Assembly: GCA_017517685.1 (NCBI GenBank)
Contig: JAFWYK010000010.1
Coordinates: forward strand, 318,499-382,498
From: Clostridia bacterium
GTDB taxonomy: Bacteria > Bacillota > Clostridia > TANB77 > CAG-508
DNA: 64,000 nucleotides
Direction of reading: 5' to 3'
Part shown: one piece after another, positions 43,031-51,354 of the stretch
Layout: the number at the start of each line of letters is the position of its first letter
Position numbering within the stretch: the first letter of the stretch is position 1
Program-made: the position numbers and the translations under genes
Notes under the pieces: generated by a model
What the model saw: only the letters and a program-made list of their open reading frames with translations
What the model was told of the DNA's origin: nothing
Databases searched by the model: none

Positions 43031-44326
43031 ATGAGTAAGAATGAAGTTGTTATTAAAATAACTGACTTAGTAAAAGAATATAAAATGTATTCAAGAAAGA
43101 AGGATAGATTACTAGAAGCAGTAATTCCTGGGTATCAAAAACATACTAAATTTAGAGCAATGGATAATTTGAATTTAGAAATTAGAAAAGGTGAAGCTTT
43201 AGGTATTTTAGGAAAGAATGGTGCTGGTAAATCTACACTTCTAAAAATGATTACAGGAGTTGTTACTCCAACATCAGGAAAACTTGAAGTAAATGGAAAG
43301 ATAAGTTCTTTATTAGAGCTTGGTGCTGCATTTAATCCAGAGCTTACAGGTCTTGAAAATATATATCAACACGGGCAAGTAATGGGATTAACTGATGAAG
43401 AGATAAAAGCAAAAGAAAAAGAGATTATTGAGTTTGCTGATATCGGAGATCATTTAATGCAACCAGTAAAAACTTATTCTTCTGGTATGTTTGCTCGTTT
43501 AGCATTTGCTTGTGCAATTAATGTTGATCCAGACATTTTAATTGTTGATGAGGTTTTATCTGTTGGGGATATGGCGTTCCAATTAAAATGTTTTAAAAAA
43601 TTTGAACAATTTAAAAATAGCGGAAAAACAATTATATTTGTAACACATAATGTTAATGATGTTATGGAGAATTGCACAAGAGCAATTATTCTTGAAAATG
43701 GTAAGAAAACTTTTGATGGAAATGTAAAAGATGGTGTAAATCGTTACAAGAAAATTATGGTAGGACTTGCTCAAGAGGAAAAAGTAGAAGAAAAACAAGA
43801 AACAGCATTAGAAGAAAATGATATAAAGATAGATCCTACACAAGAGTGGAAATCAAAAATGAATCAAAATTCTAATATGATTGAGTATGGAAATAAAGAT
43901 GCAGAAGTAATTGATTATGGTGTATTTGATGAAGAAGGAAATTTGATAACAACGTTTGATAACTCAGAAACAATTACAATAAGATCGAAAGTAAAATTCA
44001 ATACTGAAGTTAAAGATCCTATTTTTACAATGACAGTAAAAGATTTTGCTGGAAAAGATATAGCAGGAACAAATTCAAATATTGAGAAAGTAATGACTGG
44101 AAATTATAAAAAAGGAGATATTGTTGTAGCTGAATTTGTACAAAAAATTCCTGTTGCTGTTGGAAAATATACGCTTTCATTTAGTTGTACAAGATTTAAT
44201 TTAAAAGGTGAACTTGAAGCGTTAAATAGAAAATATGATGCAATATTAGTTGAAGTTACAACTACAAAGAATACTGTAGGTATAACAAGAATTGATTCAA
44301 AAATTACTGTTACAAAAGTAAATTAA
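43031..44326 (+). CDS. Polysaccharide ABC exporter ATPase with C-terminal glycan-binding-like domain (Wzt type)
   Basis: The 431-residue protein has Walker A GKNGAGKST (61-69), signature YSSGM (149-153) and Walker B ILIVDE (169-174), with the EVLSVGD ending typical of TagH/Wzt. After an acidic linker (about 240-275), a C-terminal beta-sandwich domain (about 285-431) resembles the Wzt C-terminal domain. In E. coli O8/O9a this domain recognises the modified non-reducing end of the O-antigen before export. The next gene encodes the matching type of chain-terminating module, which supports the same logic here. The RBS is a modest AAAGAGGAAA. Confidence 0.9.
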   Translation: MSKNEVVIKITDLVKEYKMYSRKKDRLLEAVIPGYQKHTKFRAMDNLNLEIRKGEALGILGKNGAGKSTLLKMITGVVTPTSGKLEVNGKISSLLELGAAFNPELTGLENIYQHGQVMGLTDEEIKAKEKEIIEFADIGDHLMQPVKTYSSGMFARLAFACAINVDPDILIVDEVLSVGDMAFQLKCFKKFEQFKNSGKTIIFVTHNVNDVMENCTRAIILENGKKTFDGNVKDGVNRYKKIMVGLAQEEKVEEKQETALEENDIKIDPTQEWKSKMNQNSNMIEYGNKDAEVIDYGVFDEEGNLITTFDNSETITIRSKVKFNTEVKDPIFTMTVKDFAGKDIAGTNSNIEKVMTGNYKKGDIVVAEFVQKIPVAVGKYTLSFSCTRFNLKGELEALNRKYDAILVEVTTTKNTVGITRIDSKITVTKVN

Positions 44327-44335
44327 AATTGTCAA

Positions 44336-44371
44336 GGAGGATGCTAGTAATCTAGCTAGCTGAATTAAAAA
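44336..44371 (+). promoter_or_regulatory. Ribosome binding site separated from its start codon by a small hairpin
   Basis: GGAGG (44336-44340) lies 30 bases before the ATG at 44371, too far for normal initiation. Between them GCTAG (44343-44347) and CTAGC (44352-44356) form a 5-bp stem with a TAAT loop, followed by another TAGC. Folding would bring the RBS closer to the start, or the stem could block it. Confidence 0.5.
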
Positions 44372-47300
44372 TGAAATTAAATTTAGACTTTTATAAAGAA
44401 ACTGAATTAAATAAATTATCAGAAGAAGAAAAAGATATTATAAATGTATTTTGGAATAAGGAAGAAAAAAGAATTCCTGAACATATTTTAAATATCGAAT
44501 CTTCTTATGAACAAATATCTATTGGAACAGATAATAGGAAAAATATTATTAGTTTTTATCCAATAGAAAGTGATGCAAGTGTGCTAGAAGTTGGTGCTAA
44601 TTTTGGAGAAATTACTTTAGAACTTTGTAAAAAAGCTAAAAGAGTAGTTTCTGTTGAAACCAAAAAAGAAAAAGCAGAAGCAATTTCTTTAAGATGTGCA
44701 GATATAGAAAATTTAGAAATATTTGCTGGCGAATTAAAAACAATCAAAATAGATGAGAAATTTGATTATGTTGTAGCACTAAACGAAGAATTCAATTCTT
44801 TAGAAGAAGTTGATAAATTTTTAAAGGTTGTAAAATCTAAATTAAAATTAGATGGTAAAGCAATTATTGCTATTGACAACAAATTTGGTATTAAGTATTG
44901 GTCTGGAATAAAAAAAGAAAATGGTATTCTTGCTTATGAAACATTAACAGGAAGAAAGGATATTGTTGAATTAAGTGATTTTCAAAAGAAATTAGTAGAA
45001 AATAATTTTAAATCAAAAATATATTATCCAATGCCAGATGTTAATTTTACAAATGCAATATATACGGATGAGTGGTTACCAAGTATAGAACATATTAATT
45101 CAAGATATTGGGACTTTATAAATTATAGAATATCAGATGTGAATTTTTCAGAAAAAGAAGTGTTAAAAGAATTAGTGAAAAAAGATAAAACATTATTTAA
45201 ACTTTTCTGTAATTCATATTTAGTTGTTGCTAATAATTCAAAAGAAGATATCGGAATTAAAGCTGTTACATATGGTATATTTAGAAAACCAGAATACAGA
45301 ATAAAAACAATAATAAAATCTAAAGAAGTTATTAAAACAGCTAATACAGAGATTGCGGAAAAGCATATCCAAAGAATTAAAGAGAATATAGAAATATTAA
45401 ATAAGCTTGAAATTAAGACATTAGATAAGTTTGAAAATGGAAGCATTATAAGTGAATATGTTGATAATGGACAAACACTAGATAAAGTTTTGATGCAATT
45501 ATTCAAAGATGGAAGAAAAGAAGAAGCTTTTGAAAAAATTGAAGACTTTAAGAAAAAAGTATTAGAAAAATTTCCTTTATCAAATAGCTATACAAACAGC
45601 GTTTTTAGAAAATACTCTGTTGAATGTAATCCAAAAGAAATTAAAAAATTAACATTTTTAAAAAATGGTTTATATGACTTGATATTTCAAAATTGCTTTG
45701 TTATAAAGAATGATTATTATGCTTATGATCAAGAATGGAGTGAACAAAATGTTCCGCTTGAATTTATAATTTTTAGATCAATTCTAAATCTTCCTGAAAT
45801 TGATGGTGTAATTACACATAGCGAACTATATGAGAGATTTGGATTAAATAAATTTTTAGATGTATTTAATGAACTTGAAAATAAAATGCAAAATATAATA
45901 AGAGATGATGTAATGTGGAATTTGCATGTTAAATCAAATCAAAAATTAATGCAAAATATTGAAAAACAAAAAGGAAACATTGATGAAGTTAATGTTGTTT
46001 TAGAAAAAGATAATGAAATAAAAGCACATAAAGAAGAAATCGCTAATTTATCTAAAACAATTAAAGAGAAAGATGCACATATTCAAAATTTAGAAAATCA
46101 ATTACAAGTAATATCTAATTCATTATCTTGGAAATTGATCAAGCCATTTAGATTTTTAGCGTGGGTATTTAATCCATTCTCAGGAGCTACATTTATTGAT
46201 AGAATTATGCCTCCTGGAGGAAGAAGAAGACTAAAATATGATGAAAAACTAGCTAAAAAGCTTTGGGAAGAAAAGATTAATGGATATAGAGCAGCTACAG
46301 ATGAAGAAGGCGTTGAATATTGGAAAGGTATAGAGCATAGAGAAAGACTAAAATTAGAAAGAGATGTAGAAAGACTAGAGGGTGGAAAATTCTTTTCTGA
46401 TTATGAGTATTGGATGAAAGAAAATGATCCAACTATAGAAGAATTAGATGAACAAAGAAAACATAAATTTAAAAAGAAACCTAAAATAAGTATTGTTATT
46501 CCTCTATATAATACACCAGAAGATTTTTTTAGAGAGTTATTATTCAATATGTATAGGCAAACTTATACAAATTGGGAATTATGCTTAGCTGACGGAAGTA
46601 ATGAAAAATTAGAATATATTGAAAAGATGTGTAAAGACCCAAGAATTCATTATAAATTCTTAGGAGAAAATAAAGGTATATCAGGAAATTCAAATGAAGG
46701 GTTAAAAATGGTAACAGGTGATTATGTTGCACTTTTAGATCATGATGATTTGTTAATGCCAAATGCTTTATTTGAAATAGTAAAAGTAATAAATGAAAGA
46801 AAAAATGTAAGATTTATTTATACAGATGAGGATAAAATGAAAACAATTGATGAACCAAGATTCGATCCTCATTTTAAACCAGATTTTTCACCAGATTATT
46901 TAACTGGAAATAATTATATTTGTCATTTTAGTGTGTTTAAAAAAGAAGTAATGGATAAATTAGGTGGATTTAGAGATGAATATAACGGAGCACAAGATTT
47001 AGATATTATATTAAGGATGTCTGAGATAGTTGAACCAAAAGATATTTATCATATTCCAAAAATTTTATATCATTGGAGAATTTCAGATACATCTACAGCT
47101 GGAAATCCAGAAACAAAATTATATGCATATATATCTGGAGAAAAAGCAGTACAACACCATATTGATAGATTAAATATTAAAGGTGTTGTTGAAAGAGATG
47201 AAAAAATGTATGGAATTTATAAAGTTAAATATGATATTTTGGGTGAACCAAAAGTAAACATTATAATTCCAAACTTTAATAATAAAGATTCATTAAAAGC

Positions 47301-48054
47301 TTGTATCGATTCAATTATTGAAAATACAACATATCAAAATTATGAAATTGATATAGTTGATTCAGGGAATGCAAATGGAGAACTTAATGAATATTATAAA
47401 GAATTAGAGAAGAACAAAAAAATTAAAGTTTTAAGATATAAGATGAGTAATCCTACCTTTGTAAAACTTGTAAACTATGGAGTTAAAAATACAAAAGGTC
47501 AAATTATAGTTCAACTTACTTCTACATCAAAAGTAATAACCAAAGGTTGGCTAAAAAATTTACTAGGTTATGTTCAAAGAGATAATACAGGAGCTGTTTC
47601 TGGAAAAGTATATTCAGAAGAAGATAGAATTTTACATGCTGGAATAATTGTTGCAGGAGATAATGGTAAAATTTTATTAAATCAAGGTGTTGGAGATGAT
47701 GTATATGGATACTTTGCTAAAGAATGTCATGTACAAAACTTCTCTTGTGTAGGATTAAATGTTATGGCTTATAAAAAATCTGACTATGAAAAAGTAGGAG
47801 GATTTTCAGAAAATTTAACTGGTTATGAAGATGTTGACTTTTGTTTGTCAATGAGAAAATTAGGTTTATTAAACGTTTATATGCCTTATAGTAAAGTATA
47901 TGATTCAAATGAATCGTTTTACGAGATAGATAATCAAAATGTAAGTTTAATGAAAGAAAAATGGAATGAGATTTTTGAAAAAGGTGATATTTACTTTAAT
48001 AAAAATTTTGATACAACATCAAATAGATATGATATAAAAAAGACAAAAGTATAA
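44371..48054 (+). CDS. Methyltransferase-kinase-coiled coil-GT2-GT2 fusion, WbdD-like chain terminator
   Basis: This 1227-residue protein has five recognisable parts. (1) Class I methyltransferase, about 45-240, motif I VLEVGANFGE (71-80). (2) Kinase-like fold, about 295-475: candidate beta3 lysine Lys322, hinge EYVDNGQTLDKVL (362-374), catalytic-loop-like D436LIFQN441 and metal-loop-like D453QEW. (3) Coiled coil, about 540-585. (4) GT2 domain, about 703-935, with LLDHDD (788-793). (5) Second GT2-like domain, about 960-1185, where the usual LNND is LTST (1049-1052). Parts 1-3 in this order are the architecture of E. coli WbdD, which caps O-antigen chains by phosphorylation and methylation and sets chain length. 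It follows the Wzt-like gene directly. Domain calls are by motif reading only; the kinase call is the least certain. Confidence 0.75.
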   Translation: MKLNLDFYKETELNKLSEEEKDIINVFWNKEEKRIPEHILNIESSYEQISIGTDNRKNIISFYPIESDASVLEVGANFGEITLELCKKAKRVVSVETKKEKAEAISLRCADIENLEIFAGELKTIKIDEKFDYVVALNEEFNSLEEVDKFLKVVKSKLKLDGKAIIAIDNKFGIKYWSGIKKENGILAYETLTGRKDIVELSDFQKKLVENNFKSKIYYPMPDVNFTNAIYTDEWLPSIEHINSRYWDFINYRISDVNFSEKEVLKELVKKDKTLFKLFCNSYLVVANNSKEDIGIKAVTYGIFRKPEYRIKTIIKSKEVIKTANTEIAEKHIQRIKENIEILNKLEIKTLDKFENGSIISEYVDNGQTLDKVLMQLFKDGRKEEAFEKIEDFKKKVLEKFPLSNSYTNSVFRKYSVECNPKEIKKLTFLKNGLYDLIFQNCFVIKNDYYAYDQEWSEQNVPLEFIIFRSILNLPEIDGVITHSELYERFGLNKFLDVFNELENKMQNIIRDDVMWNLHVKSNQKLMQNIEKQKGNIDEVNVVLEKDNEIKAHKEEIANLSKTIKEKDAHIQNLENQLQVISNSLSWKLIKPFRFLAWVFNPFSGATFIDRIMPPGGRRRLKYDEKLAKKLWEEKINGYRAATDEEGVEYWKGIEHRERLKLERDVERLEGGKFFSDYEYWMKENDPTIEELDEQRKHKFKKKPKISIVIPLYNTPEDFFRELLFNMYRQTYTNWELCLADGSNEKLEYIEKMCKDPRIHYKFLGENKGISGNSNEGLKMVTGDYVALLDHDDLLMPNALFEIVKVINERKNVRFIYTDEDKMKTIDEPRFDPHFKPDFSPDYLTGNNYICHFSVFKKEVMDKLGGFRDEYNGAQDLDIILRMSEIVEPKDIYHIPKILYHWRISDTSTAGNPETKLYAYISGEKAVQHHIDRLNIKGVVERDEKMYGIYKVKYDILGEPKVNIIIPNFNNKDSLKACIDSIIENTTYQNYEIDIVDSGNANGELNEYYKELEKNKKIKVLRYKMSNPTFVKLVNYGVKNTKGQIIVQLTSTSKVITKGWLKNLLGYVQRDNTGAVSGKVYSEEDRILHAGIIVAGDNGKILLNQGVGDDVYGYFAKECHVQNFSCVGLNVMAYKKSDYEKVGGFSENLTGYEDVDFCLSMRKLGLLNVYMPYSKVYDSNESFYEIDNQNVSLMKEKWNEIFEKGDIYFNKNFDTTSNRYDIKKTKV

Positions 48055-48060
48055 AATGGT

Positions 48061-48089
48061 ATTGCGCTGAGCTAAATACTCAGTGCAAT
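48061..48089 (+). repeat. Intercistronic hairpin without T-tract
   Basis: ATTGCGCTGAG (48061-48071) and CTCAGTGCAAT (48079-48089) form an 11-bp stem with one G-T pair and a 7-base loop. No T-run follows. It lies between two glycosyltransferase genes and could be a processing or stability element. Confidence 0.65.
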
Positions 48090-48119
48090 ATAGATTAATT
48101 AAAGTTGAAAGGAAACAAA

Positions 48120-50063
48120 ATGAACATTATAAAACATAGAATTAATCAAATAAAATTTTATATTGGAAAATACGGTTTTATTAAAACGGTTAAGAAATGT
48201 ATAAAAACTGTACTTAGAAAAATTATAAGATTTTTAAAAGGTGAAAAAGATTTACAATATGGTGACTATGGTGGATGGATTAAATATAATGAACCAAAAG
48301 ATGCAGACCTTAAAGTTCAAATGAAAAAGAAATTCACTATAGAACCAAAAATAAGTGTAATTGTACCAATGTATAATACTAAAGAAAAATTCTTTAGAGA
48401 TTTAGTAAATTGTATGATAGCACAAACATACACAAATTGGGAATTATGCTTGGCTGATGGTAGTCCAGAAGAGAATGCTAATCTTAAAAAATATATAGAA
48501 AAAGATTCAAGAATTAAATATAACTTTTTAGGTGAGAATAAAGGAATTGCTGGAAATACTAATGCAGCTATAGAAATGGCTACAGGAGATTATATTGCTC
48601 TTTTAGACCATGATGATGTATTAGCAGAGTATGCTTTATATGAAGTTGTATATGCAATCAATAAATATCCAAATTCGGAATTTTTATATTCTGATGAAGA
48701 TAAAATTGATGAGAATGATAATAGATATGATGCATATTTTAAACCAGATTTTGCGCCAGATACATTAAGATGTCAAAACTATATTTGTCATTTCAGTATT
48801 TTCAAAAAAGAGTTAATGAAAAAATTAAATGGATTCCAAGTAGGATATGATGGAGCTCAAGATTATGATATTTTCTTAAGAATGTCAGAAGTGACAGATC
48901 CAAAAAATATTACTCATATTCCAAAGATTCTTTATCATTGGAGAGTACATAGTGAATCAACAGCAAAATTAAACAGTAATGCTAAAAATTATGCATTTGA
49001 AGCTGGTAAAAAAGCTATTAGTGATCATTTAAAAAGAGTTGGTTTAGATGGAACTGTTTCAGAAGGATGCATAGAAGGCATTTATAGAGTGGATTATAAA
49101 GTAAAAGGTAATCCAAAAGTATCTATTGTTATACCAAATAAAGATGGACAAGACATTTTAAAAGTTTGTATTGATTCAGTTTTAGAAAAAACAACTTATG
49201 ATAATTACGAGATTGTAATTGTTGAAAATAATAGTGTTTCAAACGAAATATTTGATTATTATAAAGAATTAATAAAAAATGAAAAAATTAGAGTTGTAAA
49301 TTATAATACTGGTAAAGAAATATTAAGTGAAGAGGAATCTTCAGTTGAATATACTAATAAAAATAGAATAAAAGTTAGACCGGGATTTAATTATTCTGCA
49401 GTAATAAATTGTGGAGTAAGAAACACAACAGGAGATTATGTAATACAACTTAACAACGATACAGAATTAATAACACCAAATTGGCTTGAATTAATGCTGG
49501 GGTTCTGTCAAAGAGATGATGTTGGAGCAGTTGGAGTAAAATTATATTTCCCAGATGAAACAATTCAACACGCTGGTATTATTGTTGGTATTGGTGGTAT
49601 AGCTGGAAATAGATTTAAGAGTATTCCAAAAGATGGACATGGTTACTTTGCTAAAGAATCTATGATTGAGAATTTAAGTGCTGTAACAGCAGCTTGTATA
49701 ATGACAAAAAAATCAGCTTATGAAGAAACTGGTTGGATGGATGAAGAGTTAGCAGTAGCATTTAATGATGTTGATTTTTGTTTAAAAATAAGAGAAAAAG
49801 GATACTTAGTAGTATATAACCCATTTGTTGAATTTTGGCATTATGAATCAAAATCAAGAGGACAAGAAAATACACCAGAAAAGATTAGAAGATTTCAAGG
49901 TGAAATATCAAGATTTGAACAAAAATGGGGAGAAATTCTTGATGTAGGAGACCCATATTATAATATTAACTTGAGTCTTGATACAGAAGTATATCATATG
50001 AAAAATATTAAAGTTAATTATTATGGAGAAGAGGCAATAATTAAGAAAAAAAGAAAAGTTTAA
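48120..50063 (+). CDS. Tandem-domain GT2 glycosyltransferase
   Basis: ATG 48120, preceded by AAAGGAAAC, is preferred over the in-frame TTG at 48105. The 647-residue protein has a short basic N-terminal part and two GT-A domains. The first spans about 75-305, with LLDHDD (161-166). The second begins at VSIVIPNKDGQD, carries LNNDTEL and ends with FNDVDFCL and the WHYES motif. It closely resembles the C-terminal half of the preceding fusion protein and the protein at 51355-53160, so the three arose by duplication. Two intact catalytic domains suggest a polymerase making alternating linkages or adding two sugars. Sugar specificity unknown, rhamnose likely. Confidence 0.85.
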   Translation: MNIIKHRINQIKFYIGKYGFIKTVKKCIKTVLRKIIRFLKGEKDLQYGDYGGWIKYNEPKDADLKVQMKKKFTIEPKISVIVPMYNTKEKFFRDLVNCMIAQTYTNWELCLADGSPEENANLKKYIEKDSRIKYNFLGENKGIAGNTNAAIEMATGDYIALLDHDDVLAEYALYEVVYAINKYPNSEFLYSDEDKIDENDNRYDAYFKPDFAPDTLRCQNYICHFSIFKKELMKKLNGFQVGYDGAQDYDIFLRMSEVTDPKNITHIPKILYHWRVHSESTAKLNSNAKNYAFEAGKKAISDHLKRVGLDGTVSEGCIEGIYRVDYKVKGNPKVSIVIPNKDGQDILKVCIDSVLEKTTYDNYEIVIVENNSVSNEIFDYYKELIKNEKIRVVNYNTGKEILSEEESSVEYTNKNRIKVRPGFNYSAVINCGVRNTTGDYVIQLNNDTELITPNWLELMLGFCQRDDVGAVGVKLYFPDETIQHAGIIVGIGGIAGNRFKSIPKDGHGYFAKESMIENLSAVTAACIMTKKSAYEETGWMDEELAVAFNDVDFCLKIREKGYLVVYNPFVEFWHYESKSRGQENTPEKIRRFQGEISRFEQKWGEILDVGDPYYNINLSLDTEVYHMKNIKVNYYGEEAIIKKKRKV

Positions 50064-50085
50064 TTATTTATTTAGGAGCAATAAG

Positions 50086-50478
50086 ATGGATTTAGAGTTG
50101 TTATGTTTTGTGGGAACTGTAGCAATAATGCTTATGATAATTTTTATAGGAAAACCAGAAAAGAGATTTTTAAGATTAGCTATTTGTACAGTGATTATTC
50201 CGTTATGCTTTATGGCATTACATACAAGTTGTTTTTTTAATTCAGTGCCACACTGTTTAGGATGTTTACTTGTAGGTGAAGGAGAAGTCAAACCACCTTA
50301 TGATGCAAATGATTTGAAGTCGACTTGTTTTAGTGCATATTTAGCCGTTATGATGGTGTTTGCTCCTATGATAATCAAGGAAAATGTAACAAAAGGATAT
50401 AAAGGAATTTGCGCAATATTAATTATTGCGGGAGTTGTTTTTATAGGATTTCCACTAGGAATAATGCAATATATGTAG
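50086..50478 (+). CDS. Small four-helix membrane protein, cysteine-rich loop
   Basis: The 130-residue protein has about four membrane helices. A loop between helices 2 and 3 contains several cysteines (HTSCFFNSVPHCLGCLL and KSTC). It vaguely resembles the DUF4418 family of small membrane proteins, but I am not sure. RBS TAGGAGC precedes the ATG by seven bases. It interrupts the run of glycosyltransferases and shares their orientation with short gaps, so it is co-transcribed. Cysteine pairs could bind metal or form disulfides outside the membrane. No function is proposed. Confidence 0.6.
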   Translation: MDLELLCFVGTVAIMLMIIFIGKPEKRFLRLAICTVIIPLCFMALHTSCFFNSVPHCLGCLLVGEGEVKPPYDANDLKSTCFSAYLAVMMVFAPMIIKENVTKGYKGICAILIIAGVVFIGFPLGIMQYM

Positions 50479-50508
50479 AATAAAAATGAAATTGTAAGGT
50501 GAAAGTTA

Positions 50509-51339
50509 ATGGATAGAATTGCAATAATTTCAGATATACATGGTAATCTTGAGGCACTAAAAACAGTGCTTCAAGATATTAAATTAAGAGGAATAGAAAA
50601 GATCTATTGCTTAGGTGATATTGTAGCAAAAGGTTGTAATAGCGAAGAATGTGTTAAATTAATAAGAGAAAACTGCGAAATTGTAATAAGAGGTAATTGC
50701 GATAGAAACATGTCTCATGTAAGAGATTTGTCAAACGAAACGGAACTTGAAAGAACAAGAATTAATTGGAATCAAAATAGACTATCAAAAGAATCAATGG
50801 ATTATTTACAAAACTTACCGTTTTGTCATGAGTTCTATATGAGTGGAAGTTTAGTTAGAATGTTTCATGCATCACCAGTTAAAGATAATGAAGTTGTAAT
50901 TAATAGAGATGTGTGTTCGAAATTGTATGAGATGTTTTTACCATCTGATAAAACAGAAACAAAAAATATTGCAGATATTGTTATTTTTGGTCATTTACAT
51001 CATGGTTTTCTAGAAAAAATATATAATAAAACTTTAATTAATGTTGGAAGTGTAGGAAATTCATTTGATCCAATTAGAGATGATAAGAGAGATTCAAGTG
51101 AAATGGAAGTAACTCAAGCATTCTATGTTGTAATTGAAGGTGAAATTGGATCAAAAGAATATAAGCCATTTTCTTATCAATTTGTTAGAGTGCCTTATGA
51201 TATTGATAAAGAACTTGAAAGCAATTATGATAATTTAGAAATCGAGAATTATACATTTGAATTAAAACATGGAAGATATAGAGATATGAAAAAAATCAAT
51301 GATAATTTTGAAAGATTAGGAATTGATTTAAATAAATAA
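50509..51339 (+). CDS. Metallophosphoesterase (calcineurin-like, YfcE/MJ0936 type)
   Basis: The 276-residue protein has the five metal-binding motifs of the calcineurin-like superfamily: SDIHGN, GDIVAKG, RGNCDR, a central histidine segment (FHASP) and GHLHHG near residue 165. NVGSVGNSFD follows, as in Metallophos_2 proteins. No signal peptide is present, so it acts in the cytoplasm on a phosphomonoester or phosphodiester. Its presence between GT2 genes could mean a glycan-related phosphatase or a passenger. RBS AAGGTGAAAGTTA precedes the ATG. Confidence 0.85.
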   Translation: MDRIAIISDIHGNLEALKTVLQDIKLRGIEKIYCLGDIVAKGCNSEECVKLIRENCEIVIRGNCDRNMSHVRDLSNETELERTRINWNQNRLSKESMDYLQNLPFCHEFYMSGSLVRMFHASPVKDNEVVINRDVCSKLYEMFLPSDKTETKNIADIVIFGHLHHGFLEKIYNKTLINVGSVGNSFDPIRDDKRDSSEMEVTQAFYVVIEGEIGSKEYKPFSYQFVRVPYDIDKELESNYDNLEIENYTFELKHGRYRDMKKINDNFERLGIDLNK

Positions 51340-51354
51340 TGAAAGAGAAGAAAT

